From assembly GCF_005116735.1 (NCBI RefSeq), contig NZ_SWDB01000004.1, forward strand, positions 161,977-225,976: 64,000 nucleotides of DNA, given 5' to 3'. The notes under the pieces are model-generated. The model searched no databases and was not told where the DNA came from. It saw only the letters and a program-made list of their open reading frames with translations. Below are positions 1 to 8,900 of this stretch, piece after piece. Each line of letters starts with the position of its first letter. Position 1 is the stretch's first letter. This stretch comes from Thalassotalea mangrovi (GTDB lineage: Bacteria > Pseudomonadota > Gammaproteobacteria > Enterobacterales > Alteromonadaceae). The position numbers were made by a program, and so were the translations under genes.

Positions 1-11
1 AGTGTGGTCAT

Positions 12-830
12 TTATTCAAACCCTAACTGAGTTTTTGCCCAGGCATACATTGCCGGATCAAGTTGTGGTGGTGTTGTATCTACACCTTGCTCCAGTAAGG
101 TCACCAATCCTTGAATCGCTGAAACCCTGGCGTACCATTTGTGATTGCCGTTCACCAAGTGCCATGGGGCATGGGTAGTCGAGGTTCGGGCAAACATTTC
201 GTTGATGGCTTGTTCGTACTCAGGCCATTTATCACGGTTGCGAATATCTTCTTCGGTGAGCTTCCAGCGTTTTACCGGATTGGTTAATCGCTCTTTAAAG
301 CGTTGCAACTGTTGCTCTTTGCTAATATGGATAAAGGCTTTGATAATGCGCACTCCATCATCAATCAACAAGCGTTCAAATTCATTAATTTCCTGGTAGG
401 CTCGCTGCCACTCATTATCGCTGGCAAACCCTTCAATTCGTTCAACCAATACCCGACCATAGTATGAACGATCAAAAATGGCGAACCGGCCCGGTGGAGG
501 TAAGACTTTTTGAAACCGATAAAGATAATGTCGTCCCTGTTCTTCTTTGCTAGGGGCTGCAATCGGATACACCTGAAATCCCCTGGGGTCGAGTCGTTCG
601 GTGATTCGGCGGATTAAGCCACCTTTGCCGCTGGCATCCCAGCCTTCTAACACAATGATGACTCGCCGGCCTTGATGGAAATACGCCTGCTGCACTGACA
701 GCAGTCGTTTTTGCCAGTGGCTCAATTGCTGTTGATACTCTTTCTTAGAGTCGATATAGCCCTTAGTAAAATCGACATCATGAAGACTTGGGGTAGGACT
801 ATCAATGATAATGGCAGATGGTTGCTGCAT
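12..830 (-). CDS. ppk2: Polyphosphate kinase 2 family protein
   Basis: This is a 272-residue single-domain PPK2-family kinase. Such enzymes move phosphate between polyphosphate and nucleotides, usually phosphorylating NDP or NMP with polyP. The P-loop GWDASGKGG lies at residues 63-71, and the lid/Walker B element DRSYYGR at 120-126. The region around WKLTEEDIRNRDKWPEY and the later APWHLV are family hallmarks. The length fits one-domain PPK2 proteins. It is cytosolic, with no signal peptide. The gene is divergent from the small gene at 983 and its stop lies 12 bases from the window edge, so downstream partners cannot be seen. The family call is strong. The subclass (ADP, GDP or AMP preference) cannot be settled from motifs alone. 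Confidence 0.93.
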   Translation of the reverse strand: MQQPSAIIIDSPTPSLHDVDFTKGYIDSKKEYQQQLSHWQKRLLSVQQAYFHQGRRVIIVLEGWDASGKGGLIRRITERLDPRGFQVYPIAAPSKEEQGRHYLYRFQKVLPPPGRFAIFDRSYYGRVLVERIEGFASDNEWQRAYQEINEFERLLIDDGVRIIKAFIHISKEQQLQRFKERLTNPVKRWKLTEEDIRNRDKWPEYEQAINEMFARTSTTHAPWHLVNGNHKWYARVSAIQGLVTLLEQGVDTTPPQLDPAMYAWAKTQLGFE

Positions 831-982
831 TGCTACTCACTTTTATAAGGGGATGCATTCAGTGTTGAAGAGAACTGGAGAAAACTCAAGAAAGTCAATG
901 ACTCGAATCAATAATTACCACTATGATGTAACATGTAACACCTTACATGTGGCTAACAGAATTTAACCGTGGGGAATGCCTG

Positions 983-1243
983 ATGAAAAAAGTGAAAAAT
1001 GAAAAAGAGCTGTTGAAAAAAGCGTTACAGGTTGGCCAGGTTTATGCTAAAAACCGTGGCTATCAGAGCTTTGGCCCCACCGACTCGTTTGATCAGAAGG
1101 TTGAATGTATTTATCGATTACTGGTCAATGATAAATTGTTAATACCTTTGCCTGCGGATCAGGAAAATGGTGTGCATATGAAAAAACGGTTGGTGAAGTG
1201 GATCAGTCATCAGTTGCCAGCGGAGCATCCATTACTTAATTAA
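983..1243 (+). CDS. Small DUF5062-like protein
   Basis: This 86-residue basic cytosolic protein has no signal peptide or membrane segment. The start is the ATG at 983, where MKKVKNEKELL begins. The frame is open a further 12 codons upstream to 947, but the ATG at 983 follows a GGGGAATG ribosome-site-like stretch and gives a natural N-terminus. The pattern VECIYRLLV...DKL..PL..DQEN followed by LVKWISHQLP..HPLL matches my memory of DUF5062, a small family of marine gammaproteobacteria with no assigned function. The gene stands alone between the divergent ppk2 and a barrel-protein gene. The gene call is firm; the family name is moderately sure. Confidence 0.75.
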   Translation: MKKVKNEKELLKKALQVGQVYAKNRGYQSFGPTDSFDQKVECIYRLLVNDKLLIPLPADQENGVHMKKRLVKWISHQLPAEHPLLN

Positions 1244-1392
1244 ATCTATATTGCTGCCCCGGTATCTGTAATTGCCTTACATCCCGGTTTGCCGGTATCC
1301 GGTTTGAACAGGGTAATTAATTGTTTTACTTTGTATTATTAATCTCGTTTAATAGGGAACCTTGTGGTTTACGTTTTATAAGGATTCTCAGG

Positions 1393-1935
1393 ATGAAGCC
1401 ATTAAAAACAGGGATTTATGCCCTTAGTCTTATCAGTCTGTCAGTCGCGTGCCAGGCTAATGCCGAAGCGAGTTATGCAAAGCCTTTTTCTGTGGGCATC
1501 GGCAGCTATGCCTTGATCGTCAGTGCCGATGAATCCGGTTATGAAGATGATGAATTCTCTGGATTTCAACTTAATGCAGCCTATGCTTTTTCTGACATGG
1601 TGGCCGGCAAATTTACCTACTACAATACCGAACATGATGACTGGTCTGATTTGGAAAACAACGGATTTGACCTGGTGGGTTATTTTGGAACCGGGCTATT
1701 GAACGAAGGGTTTAAAGCATATATTGGTGGCGGTGTTTACCGGGAAACCTGGGAAGTTTCCAGCTTTGATGAAACCTTCAGTGGTTTTCAGCTAAATGGT
1801 GGTATTGGTTATCATTGGCCATCGGTGACCCTGGACCTGACCCTGGGTATTCGCTCGACCGGTGAATACGAAGACTTTGCCGAGATTGATACCACGGCCA
1901 TGTCTTCGTCTTTATCAATAGGCTATCGTTTCTAA
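1393..1935 (+). CDS. Outer-membrane beta-barrel protein
   Basis: This is a 180-residue exported protein. The frame is open from 1321, but the ATG at 1393 follows AGGATTCTCAGG and starts a typical signal peptide (MKPLKTGIYALSLISLSVAC, cleavage probably after QANA). The mature part alternates polar and hydrophobic residues, is rich in Gly and aromatics, and ends in SIGYRF, a classic C-terminal barrel signal with terminal Phe. This suggests a small 8-strand outer-membrane barrel. The function is unknown. A shared terminator separates it from the convergent barrel gene at 1988. The three small barrel genes at 1.4-3.3 kb are not close copies of each other. Confidence 0.8.
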   Translation: MKPLKTGIYALSLISLSVACQANAEASYAKPFSVGIGSYALIVSADESGYEDDEFSGFQLNAAYAFSDMVAGKFTYYNTEHDDWSDLENNGFDLVGYFGTGLLNEGFKAYIGGGVYRETWEVSSFDETFSGFQLNGGIGYHWPSVTLDLTLGIRSTGEYEDFAEIDTTAMSSSLSIGYRF

Positions 1936-1956
1936 ATTGATATTCTATTACGGCAT

Positions 1957-1986
1957 TAAAAAGGGCACCATTTGGTGCCCTCTCTT
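1957..1986. terminator. Bidirectional intrinsic terminator
   Basis: Stem arms GGGCACCA (1963-1970) and TGGTGCCC (1973-1980) are flanked by an A run on the left and TCTCTTTTT on the right. It lies between two convergent barrel-protein genes and can serve both. Confidence 0.88.
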
Positions 1987-1987
1987 T

Positions 1988-2404
1988 TTAAAAACTGTAA
2001 CGCACACCAATGGCACTACTTAAGCCAAATTGAATTTCATCATCGTCATTACGGTGATCGTCATCATGCATTTCCAGTTGAGGTGCCAATTGTCCGTATA
2101 GTTCCCAACCTCTGGCGAAGTAAAACTTGATTCCTAATGGCATTCTCAGGCCGTGATCATGTTCACCTACGTAAGCACCAGCGCCCAGATACCAGCTAAG
2201 CGGTGATTGTTGCTCGAAGTTACCCGCTTTAAATAAATAATCAAAACTAACGCCATTGTTGCCAGCGAATAATTGTACGTTGTCGATTTGCGCCGTTACC
2301 CCCAGACCCTTATCAATTCCCAGGCCGAGTTTAATATTGGCAGATGCAGAGAATGGTAGAATTAAAGATAACGCTACTACCAGGCGTATTGCGAATGATT
2401 TCAT
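1988..2404 (-). CDS. Small outer-membrane beta-barrel protein
   Basis: This is a 138-residue exported protein. The chosen ATG (complement of 2402-2404) starts MKSFAIRLVVALSLILPFSA with cleavage near SASA; a TTG four codons upstream is less likely. The mature part has alternating barrel-like strands, a His/Asp-rich stretch HDDDHRNDDDE near residue 115-125 that may bind metal or form a surface loop, and ends in IGVRYSF with terminal Phe. The family is not recognised. It converges with the barrel gene at 1393 and shares its terminator. No strong ribosome site is visible, so the start is the less certain part. Confidence 0.72.
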   Translation of the reverse strand: MKSFAIRLVVALSLILPFSASANIKLGLGIDKGLGVTAQIDNVQLFAGNNGVSFDYLFKAGNFEQQSPLSWYLGAGAYVGEHDHGLRMPLGIKFYFARGWELYGQLAPQLEMHDDDHRNDDDEIQFGLSSAIGVRYSF

Positions 2405-2635
2405 ATAGATAACCAAATATTGTCTTTGTTAAATTTATCTATCCCGGTTGCCGGTACAACATACCTGTGCATAGGATAAGTCTGGCGGGGGCAAATACCT
2501 AAACAGTATCAATTGCCAGCATCTTAATTAACTCCTTGGTGGCAGGCAAGAGAATCCATGTATAGCGGTATTGATCGCCTGAAAATTGTTCAATAAATGG
2601 TTTGGGATATATCTGTTGCAATAACTAGAAAAGAA

Positions 2636-3283
2636 TCAGAAGTGATAGGCTAAACCCGCATTGATGCCGTATATATTCTCATTGTCGGTTTCGAATAATT
2701 CATGTTCTATAAAAAATGTGAAGCGGTTTTTGCCGCCTTCAATGCCGATTGCATAATGGCCGTCAGTATCGCTGGCAGACCCGGACTCGCGACGGTCAAT
2801 ATCGGTGATTTGCGGATCAAAGTAATTAACGGTCAGCTGCTTGTAATAATCAGATTGCCAGCTGAATACTCCAACCTTGCCATAGATAGCGGCGTATTCG
2901 GTGACCGGGATTGACAGCTTTAGATCGAATCGAAAACCATAATAATCAAGTTCATAACGGCGATAGAGTTCAACATTTCGTTCGCTTGTTCCTGCAAACT
3001 CCTGCCTGATGGTCTCGTCAAGTTTGCTGATATCAGCGAACCCCGCTTCAACCGCAATGTATTGATTTATCGGGATACCAGCATAGAGCTGATAGTAAAA
3101 TCCGGTTTCATCAATTTTGCGTGATTGCAGGTCGTTGTTGGCGACTTCATAACTGCTGGAGCCTAAGCCAACTCCCAGGTAAAACGGAACAAGAGATTTT
3201 GGCAGCTCGGCCTGAACAGCGAAGGGCAGGAATAGCGTTATCAGCACTAATTGCTGACATGTCTTTATGACTTTATCGATCAT
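2636..3283 (-). CDS. OmpA-like outer-membrane beta-barrel protein
   Basis: This 215-residue protein has a signal peptide (MIDKVIKTCQQLVLITLFLP, cleavage after VQA). The mature part resembles the 8-stranded barrel of the outer-membrane beta-barrel/OmpA-like superfamily: FYLGVGLGSSSYEV, YQLYAGIPINQYIAVEAGFAD, YGFRFDLKLSIPVTEYAAIYGKVG, and the ending INAGLAYHF. There is no peptidoglycan-binding OmpA C-domain. Similar proteins are often annotated as porin-family or OmpW/OmpA-like proteins of unknown cargo. The gene stands alone. The location is confident; the function is not known. Confidence 0.78.
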   Translation of the reverse strand: MIDKVIKTCQQLVLITLFLPFAVQAELPKSLVPFYLGVGLGSSSYEVANNDLQSRKIDETGFYYQLYAGIPINQYIAVEAGFADISKLDETIRQEFAGTSERNVELYRRYELDYYGFRFDLKLSIPVTEYAAIYGKVGVFSWQSDYYKQLTVNYFDPQITDIDRRESGSASDTDGHYAIGIEGGKNRFTFFIEHELFETDNENIYGINAGLAYHF

Positions 3284-3539
3284 TAACGCCTTACCAAATG
3301 TTATTGTTTTCTTTTATTTAATTTAGCAGGTGTTGCTGATATGACAACTTGTGGCAAGACCCAAAGTGTGTCGTTGTTGCTACTTAAAGGCTCTGGATTG
3401 TGGGATCTCGGTAAACGATAATTGCTTTTATGGGTTTAAACTTGCGATAACTTTTCAGAATCAGGGGCTGCGACTAAACTTGTGGCCAAAGCCTGTTAAT
3501 TCGCGTACGTACCAAATCTCACCGGAGTAAGGAAAGCAC

Positions 3540-4310
3540 ATGAATAGCCCCCTTGATGTATCAACACATATAGACTCTGGAAGCTTAAGTAAGCGATTTT
3601 TGGTACTTATATACGGAATACTCGCCTACGTCGTGGGGTGCATAGGTTTGTTCTGGCTTATTCTTGGCGCTGGCTCATTGGTGCCAATCGGGATAAGTAA
3701 CTGGCGCGCTGACTCTACAGGGATGGCGTTAATGGTTAACATCGGTTTAATCTTATTGTTTGCCATTCAACACACAGTGATGGCCAGGGGCGCATTCAAA
3801 GCCAGGCTGACTCAGCTGATACCAGAAGCTGCCGAGCGCCCGACCTTTATGTTGCTGTCCGGTATTGTTGTTTGCATCCTACTCTATTTCTGGCAATCGG
3901 TGCCGGGAGTGATCTGGCAGGTGCAAAATCAGATAGCTGTATATGTTATTTATGGTCTGTATCTGTTTGGCGTTATTTATTTATTGTTGTCGACGCTGGT
4001 GACGAATCATTTTGAATTGATGGGGCTACGACAGGTATACCTTTATTTCAGGAAAACGCCTTATACTCCACTGCCGTTCACCAATAAGTACATGTACCGT
4101 TACAGCCGCCACCCAATGATGCTGGGGGTTCTTATCTTACTTTGGTCGGTACCTGTAATGTCGGCGACCCGTCTTGTTATGTCGGTGTTATTTACCCTCT
4201 ATATTGCGGTCGGTATTTACTTCGAGGAACGCGATCTTAACAAGAACTTTGGTGAAACCTATGCCGAATACAAACGTCGAATTGCGGCGTTTATTCCCGG
4301 GGTTTATTGA
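3540..4310 (+). CDS. NnrU/isoprenylcysteine methyltransferase-like membrane protein (MddA-like)
   Basis: This is a 256-residue integral membrane protein with about five to six hydrophobic helices. The C-terminal part has the SAM-binding hallmark of the ICMT/NnrU superfamily: SRHPMMLG near residues 188-195, then EERDL...FGETYAEYKRR near 228-246. The N-terminal half contains AIQHTVMARGAFK, a histidine motif typical of NnrU proteins. Among named members, MddA (methanethiol S-methyltransferase, which makes dimethyl sulfide) has this length and layout, so it is the best specific guess. NnrU-type proteins of unknown substrate are the alternative. TAAGGAAAGCAC precedes the ATG, supporting the start. 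It is monocistronic and ends before a strong terminator. Confidence 0.72.
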   Translation: MNSPLDVSTHIDSGSLSKRFLVLIYGILAYVVGCIGLFWLILGAGSLVPIGISNWRADSTGMALMVNIGLILLFAIQHTVMARGAFKARLTQLIPEAAERPTFMLLSGIVVCILLYFWQSVPGVIWQVQNQIAVYVIYGLYLFGVIYLLLSTLVTNHFELMGLRQVYLYFRKTPYTPLPFTNKYMYRYSRHPMMLGVLILLWSVPVMSATRLVMSVLFTLYIAVGIYFEERDLNKNFGETYAEYKRRIAAFIPGVY

Positions 4311-4380
4311 TAAAAAGTAGCTTGCAAATGCCCTGGTAAATTGAAGTTAGATTGTTATTCATTACGGTCTTTGAGGACTT

Positions 4381-4410
4381 AAAAAAAGCACCCTAGGGTG
4401 CTTTTTTTTA
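4381..4410. terminator. Bidirectional intrinsic terminator
   Basis: The perfect palindrome AGCACCCTAGGGTGCT has an A7 run before it and a T8 run after it. It serves the methyltransferase gene on the plus strand and the DUF3718-like gene on the minus strand. Confidence 0.92.
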
Positions 4411-4427
4411 ACAGGTTTTATCTAAGT

Positions 4428-4838
4428 CTATTTACTGGCAATGTATATGACCGCTTTCCCTTCTGCATTAGGCTTTGCAGAACTGATATCGATAATTTCA
4501 ATATCGTCATCGACTCGAAATTTTGAAGACACGCGTTTGTTTAAGTACGCGCTGGTTTCGACGGCGCCATAGCTATGAGAAAAATGATTGATGTCCTGGC
4601 CATTACATTTCAGCTCTAAGCTCATTCTTTTATAATTGCGATCAAACCCTCTGCTTGCCATTAACTTAAGTCCACTTAAATCATCGGTCACCGCATACAG
4701 GCATGCCTTGGTTTCTGTAGAGTTGTCCGCAGCTACAAATTCATAGTCAACAGCATGGCCTTTGAATGGCGCCAGAAGTAAAGCGATAACCATTACTGCT
4801 AATGCCGTTACTGAAGTTAGCGAAATAGGGTGTTTCAT
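4428..4838 (-). CDS. Exported DUF3718-like protein
   Basis: This is a 136-residue protein with an N-terminal signal peptide (hydrophobic core ALAVMVIALLLAP, cleavage after GHA near residue 29). The mature domain of about 105 residues has two cysteines (in KACLYA and LKCNGQD) that could form a disulfide, and the motif NGQDINHFSHSYGA. This resembles the small periplasmic DUF3718 family common in Shewanella and relatives, whose function is unknown. The start has GAGGAACC just upstream (minus strand). It is monocistronic. The gene and export are well supported; the family match is from memory. Confidence 0.7.
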   Translation of the reverse strand: MKHPISLTSVTALAVMVIALLLAPFKGHAVDYEFVAADNSTETKACLYAVTDDLSGLKLMASRGFDRNYKRMSLELKCNGQDINHFSHSYGAVETSAYLNKRVSSKFRVDDDIEIIDISSAKPNAEGKAVIYIASK

Positions 4839-5161
4839 GGTTCCTCCTCATGAATGGCAATGTCTGTTGCCTTGCCGTTCAGTGTTTGCTTGATGCGTTA
4901 TCGCAATATCACCGTCTCGCTTAAGTGCTTGAGGTCAAACTGACAGCGTTCAATGCGTTGCTGTAATTCGGTTTTGCATCAGGCCTCAACGAAACGTCCT
5001 ATAATTAAAGCGGAAACCTACGGTAAAAACCTGAGGACTTCCTGAGGTAAGTCGAATATATTTGTTTTTTTAAAGTAAATATCAATAGGTTAGATTGATG
5101 GTTTTGAAAGTTGTGGGAATTCGTCAAATTGCCAAGGATTGATGTGGAAAAAACGCTATAA

Positions 5162-5299
5162 AGCTGCAGAGCTATAAGGCTTTAAGGCGGTAAAGCTGTA
5201 TGGCTGTAACGCGATAAGGTTATAAGGCTATAGGCCGGAAAGGAGACAGCGCTTTCGAACTTTACAGCTATACAGCGCTAAAGCTTTAGGGCTTTAAGG
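5162..5299. repeat. Degenerate 8-bp tandem array with an inverted second half
   Basis: Nine consecutive octamers fill 5162-5233 (AGCTGCAG, AGCTATAA, GGCTTTAA, GGCGGTAA, AGCTGTAT, GGCTGTAA, CGCGATAA, GGTTATAA, GGCTATAG). After a 26-bp centre, five octamers of the opposite orientation fill 5260-5299 (CTTTACAG, CTATACAG, CGCTAAAG, CTTTAGGG, CTTTAAGG). The whole can fold back on itself. It makes up most of the gene-free stretch 4839-5349; I see no gene in the remaining part. Confidence 0.8.
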
Positions 5300-5349
5300 T
5301 ATATTATCCTAAGGCCATTGCCGAATTGTTTAATCAGGAGAAAAATAAT

Positions 5350-5745
5350 ATGACAATTCAACTCTGGTGCTTATTTATCGCCGGCTTATTACACCCTTTA
5401 TCAAAACTGCCGCTGATCAAAGCACAAGCCCAGTGTCCGGGTGGCTATGACAATAACAATCCGCGTGAACAACAAGCGAGCCTAACCGGGTGGGGCAAAC
5501 GTGCTCTGGCAGCCCATCAAAACCAGATCGAAAGCTTGCCATTATTTGCGTCAGGTGTATTAGTAACCATGGTTGCTGATGTGTCCTCCAGCATGGTGAG
5601 TTTTCTGGCTATTACCTATGTGATTGCCCGGATTGTTTACCTGATTCTTTATGTCAAAGATATCTCTACCTTACGTTCGCTAATATGGATAATTGGATAT
5701 TTGTCGTCATTGGCCTTGTTAATCAGCCCCGCTTGGGGGAACTAG
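5350..5745 (+). CDS. MAPEG family membrane protein
   Basis: This is a 131-residue membrane protein. The ATG at 5350 has CAGGAG nine bases upstream; the frame is open eight codons further but lacks a better site. MAPEG features are visible: an N-terminal helix ending in PLIKAQAQ, a soluble loop with NNPREQQASLTGWGKRALAAHQNQIESLPLF (the RA..AHxNxxE-type family signature), and three further helices with YVIARIVYLILYV. Bacterial MAPEG proteins are relatives of microsomal glutathione S-transferase and leukotriene C4 synthase. The substrate here is unknown. It is a single gene, followed by a strong hairpin. Confidence 0.85.
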   Translation: MTIQLWCLFIAGLLHPLSKLPLIKAQAQCPGGYDNNNPREQQASLTGWGKRALAAHQNQIESLPLFASGVLVTMVADVSSSMVSFLAITYVIARIVYLILYVKDISTLRSLIWIIGYLSSLALLISPAWGN

Positions 5746-5773
5746 CCGATGATAATGATACAGCTGTAAGAAA

Positions 5774-5814
5774 CTGACTTGATATCATTAACTAATATCA
5801 AGTCAGCTATTTTC
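5774..5814 (+). terminator. Hairpin terminator after MAPEG gene
   Basis: A perfect 12-bp stem, CTGACTTGATAT (5774-5785) with ATATCAAGTCAG (5795-5806) and a 9-base loop, is followed by CTATTTTC. It lies 29 bases after the MAPEG stop. The T run is short. Confidence 0.7.
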
Positions 5815-5915
5815 ATGGTTATAACCAGTCAGAGGTTTGGCTGGTATGAAATCCGTTGAAACTAATGCCATCAGCTGTGCATTAATTCAGTTCTGTTGTC
5901 GTTTTAATGACTCGG

Positions 5916-8900
5916 TTAATTATTGTTACCTTTGCCCAACAGGCGCTGTCGACTGACCGCCAATCCAATAAATACTATTGCCAGCCAGTCAAGTGAACCA
6001 CCGCCGGAGCTACTTTCAGAGCCGTTATTCGGATTTTCTGGTTGTGCTTCTGAGCGACTGGGATCTAGAGGGTAGGCGTCTCCACTGTCGGGTACACCAT
6101 CGCCGTCATCATCTGTATCTGCATTGTTACCTATACCGTCGTTATCAGTATCCAGCGACTCGCTCGCATCAAGCGGCGCAAAATCTTCACCGTCATTGAC
6201 AGAATCACCATCGGTATCCGGATTATTTGGATCGGTTCCTAATTCCGCTTCAGCACTATCGCTTAAACCGTCGCCATCGCTATCGACTTCCTGCATCAGG
6301 TATGTTATTGCCTGCTCGCTTTGCACTATCGTGAAGGTATCGGAAGTCGTCACTTGCTGTACTAAGCTTACCTCATCACCGGCAGCGTTAATGGTATCCA
6401 TTAGTTGTTTCATTTCAGCTGCGTTGATGGTTACTGATAATCCATCGACCCAATTGCGGGATAACAGTACTTCTCCGGTATCCGCTCGTTTTAACACCCA
6501 GCTATACCGTAAGCTCTGCCCTTCTGGGTCGTTGGCTGCTAACCAGGAGAACTCCGTTGCACCCGGGTGCTCGCCGCTGTAGTAAACCATGGTGTTTTCC
6601 ACTATCGGCTTGCCTGGTGCCAAGTCCTCGTTGATGTCAAAATAGGTTTTCAGAATATATGCACCGTTGTCTCTAATTTGTTGCGCGGCACTGACATCAA
6701 AGGATTTAAGTAAAGGCTCGTAAATATGAGCCTTTAATTGGCCTTCATCGACGGCGGTTTTTTCTGCGTGGAATTGAATTAGCTCTTCATTGGTTCTTGG
6801 CGCATTATCCAGATAGTGAAGTACGCGTTCTAATGCCCCATCACAGGCTTGATAAGAGGCAAGTTGCGCAGATACGGATTCGCTCGGATGGATGCCCCAG
6901 AAATGAAATAAACTCCCGAGGTTGCAGTCAAGGGCTTCACTGCCTTTAATAAGAAATTCATCATGACTTACGCCAATTTGCGTTTGCGGTGGGGTACCGG
7001 AGGCAAGATCCTCCACATAAAACATTTCATAGACTTTGCCCAGGCCTTCCCAGCCACCAGTGATATCGGCCAAGTCAATGTATTTAGCATGGCCACGAGT
7101 CTGATATGAGGTTTCAATGGGCTGAAATTCAGTAGTTGGATCATTACCAATGGGATTGCCGTTGCGGAAATTGTGCGTCACCATCCAATCTATAGCCGCT
7201 TCTGTGCGGGTAAATAACTGATAGCCGGAATAACGTGTTGCTTCGTCATAGCTTAAGCCAAATACTGAATTCAAAACGGCCGCCGCAGGTACGTTTACAA
7301 AAGATTCCTGCTCCCCAACATTAATAAATCGACCATAGTGATGATGACCGAGTTCATGCAACATCACTAGCATGCCCCGATCCTGTTCCCAGTGTTTGTC
7401 ATTTAATACCGCAAATGGTGAATAATAGCCTTGGGTAATGTCGCCATTTTCTTCCGCATAAAATCCCGGAGTGACAGGATATCCACCAGGGAATGAGCCA
7501 ATGACTAGCTGGGTGGCATCCAAAAGATAAGCTTCAGCGCGGGAGCGTTCCAGAGGACGGCCATGAATTATCTGGAATAAGTCCATGATCTCATCCCAAC
7601 GATCCAACAACGCCTTCGGCTGATCAAAGTTTTGAATGCCATAGGTTGGTACCGTGACCATAAATTTATCCGATTCAAAGTCAGCAAAAACTCCCGGAAA
7701 CTGTCGAATCGACTGCCAGTCCTGTTCTGCGGTTTCGTATCCCTTGCGGGTGGAGAAATATGGAGCTCGTACGGCACCGTCAATATGAATTTTATGCCAG
7801 CCTAAATCGACACCCTGTGGCACCAGAATGTAGATACCGCCACCCATCGGGTTGATCACTTCAATACTGGTTGACTCTATTCGGTAATCCACATTGAGTT
7901 TGGGAAAGCGACTTGTAGAAGCAAGCGTCATGTGATTATCCTGATGCGCACCAACGCGAATATGTAAGCCGGAATTTACCCAGGATTCATCAACGGTCAC
8001 GGTAACCGTTTCGCCTGCCGGTGCATAGTAACCCGTGGGGCGATAAAGCGCGGCACTAAGCTCACCGTCTGGATCCGACTTCATGCCACCCATTAGATAA
8101 CCAGGAACGAGGACAAACTGTGCATTGATGTCGGCTTCGCCATTGGTAATGCGTTGCGCACCAGAAGGAAGACTGCCGGGAAACTGCTGATGTTCAATCA
8201 AGCTGATGCCGGTGGCGGCATTGGCATTATCGGGAGTCAGGCCTGTTTCTAACATCCATACGCCAAGGTCAACATAGGCTTTTGAAACATCGGAAAAGTC
8301 ATCATATACAACACTATCTAGATTATTTTTGTGCTCAATTTTATATAAAGCACCAAATTTATCAGCATGGGTGTCAATAAAGTTTTTTGCTTCCTCTGCA
8401 AAGTCGGTGATATTTACACCGTTAAGGTTTTGTCGAAGCTCGGTTAACCATTCGCTCATTTCCTCGTTAGATAAGATCGGCTGACCATTTAAGTGTGAGG
8501 TGAAAGCGGTGAGTGCTGCTTTTACAACTTCCGGATTGCCGTCGGGCATTGGCGAACGAATAACTAAATTATCTAAGTGAACATCCGCTAAATTCGAGGT
8601 AGTCAAATTACCATTTTCAATGTCATATTCATGGCGCCACTCCGGCTCAGTACCTGGCTCGGAATAATGGGCGCCGATGCGCAATGGCGTTTTTCCCATC
8701 CAATCAATGAATCCCGTTGGGTCGATGGTATTTCCGGTAATGTTTTCGGTAAGAGATTTGTTATCGACACGGCCATTGATACCAAATCCTACCGTGTTAT
8801 CTTCAAAATCCAGCTCTATTGTTGCGGTGTACCAGGTATCCATTTTCAAATTATGAAAACCAGATGCAATTTCAGTTACGCCGACACCGATGTTGAAAAC

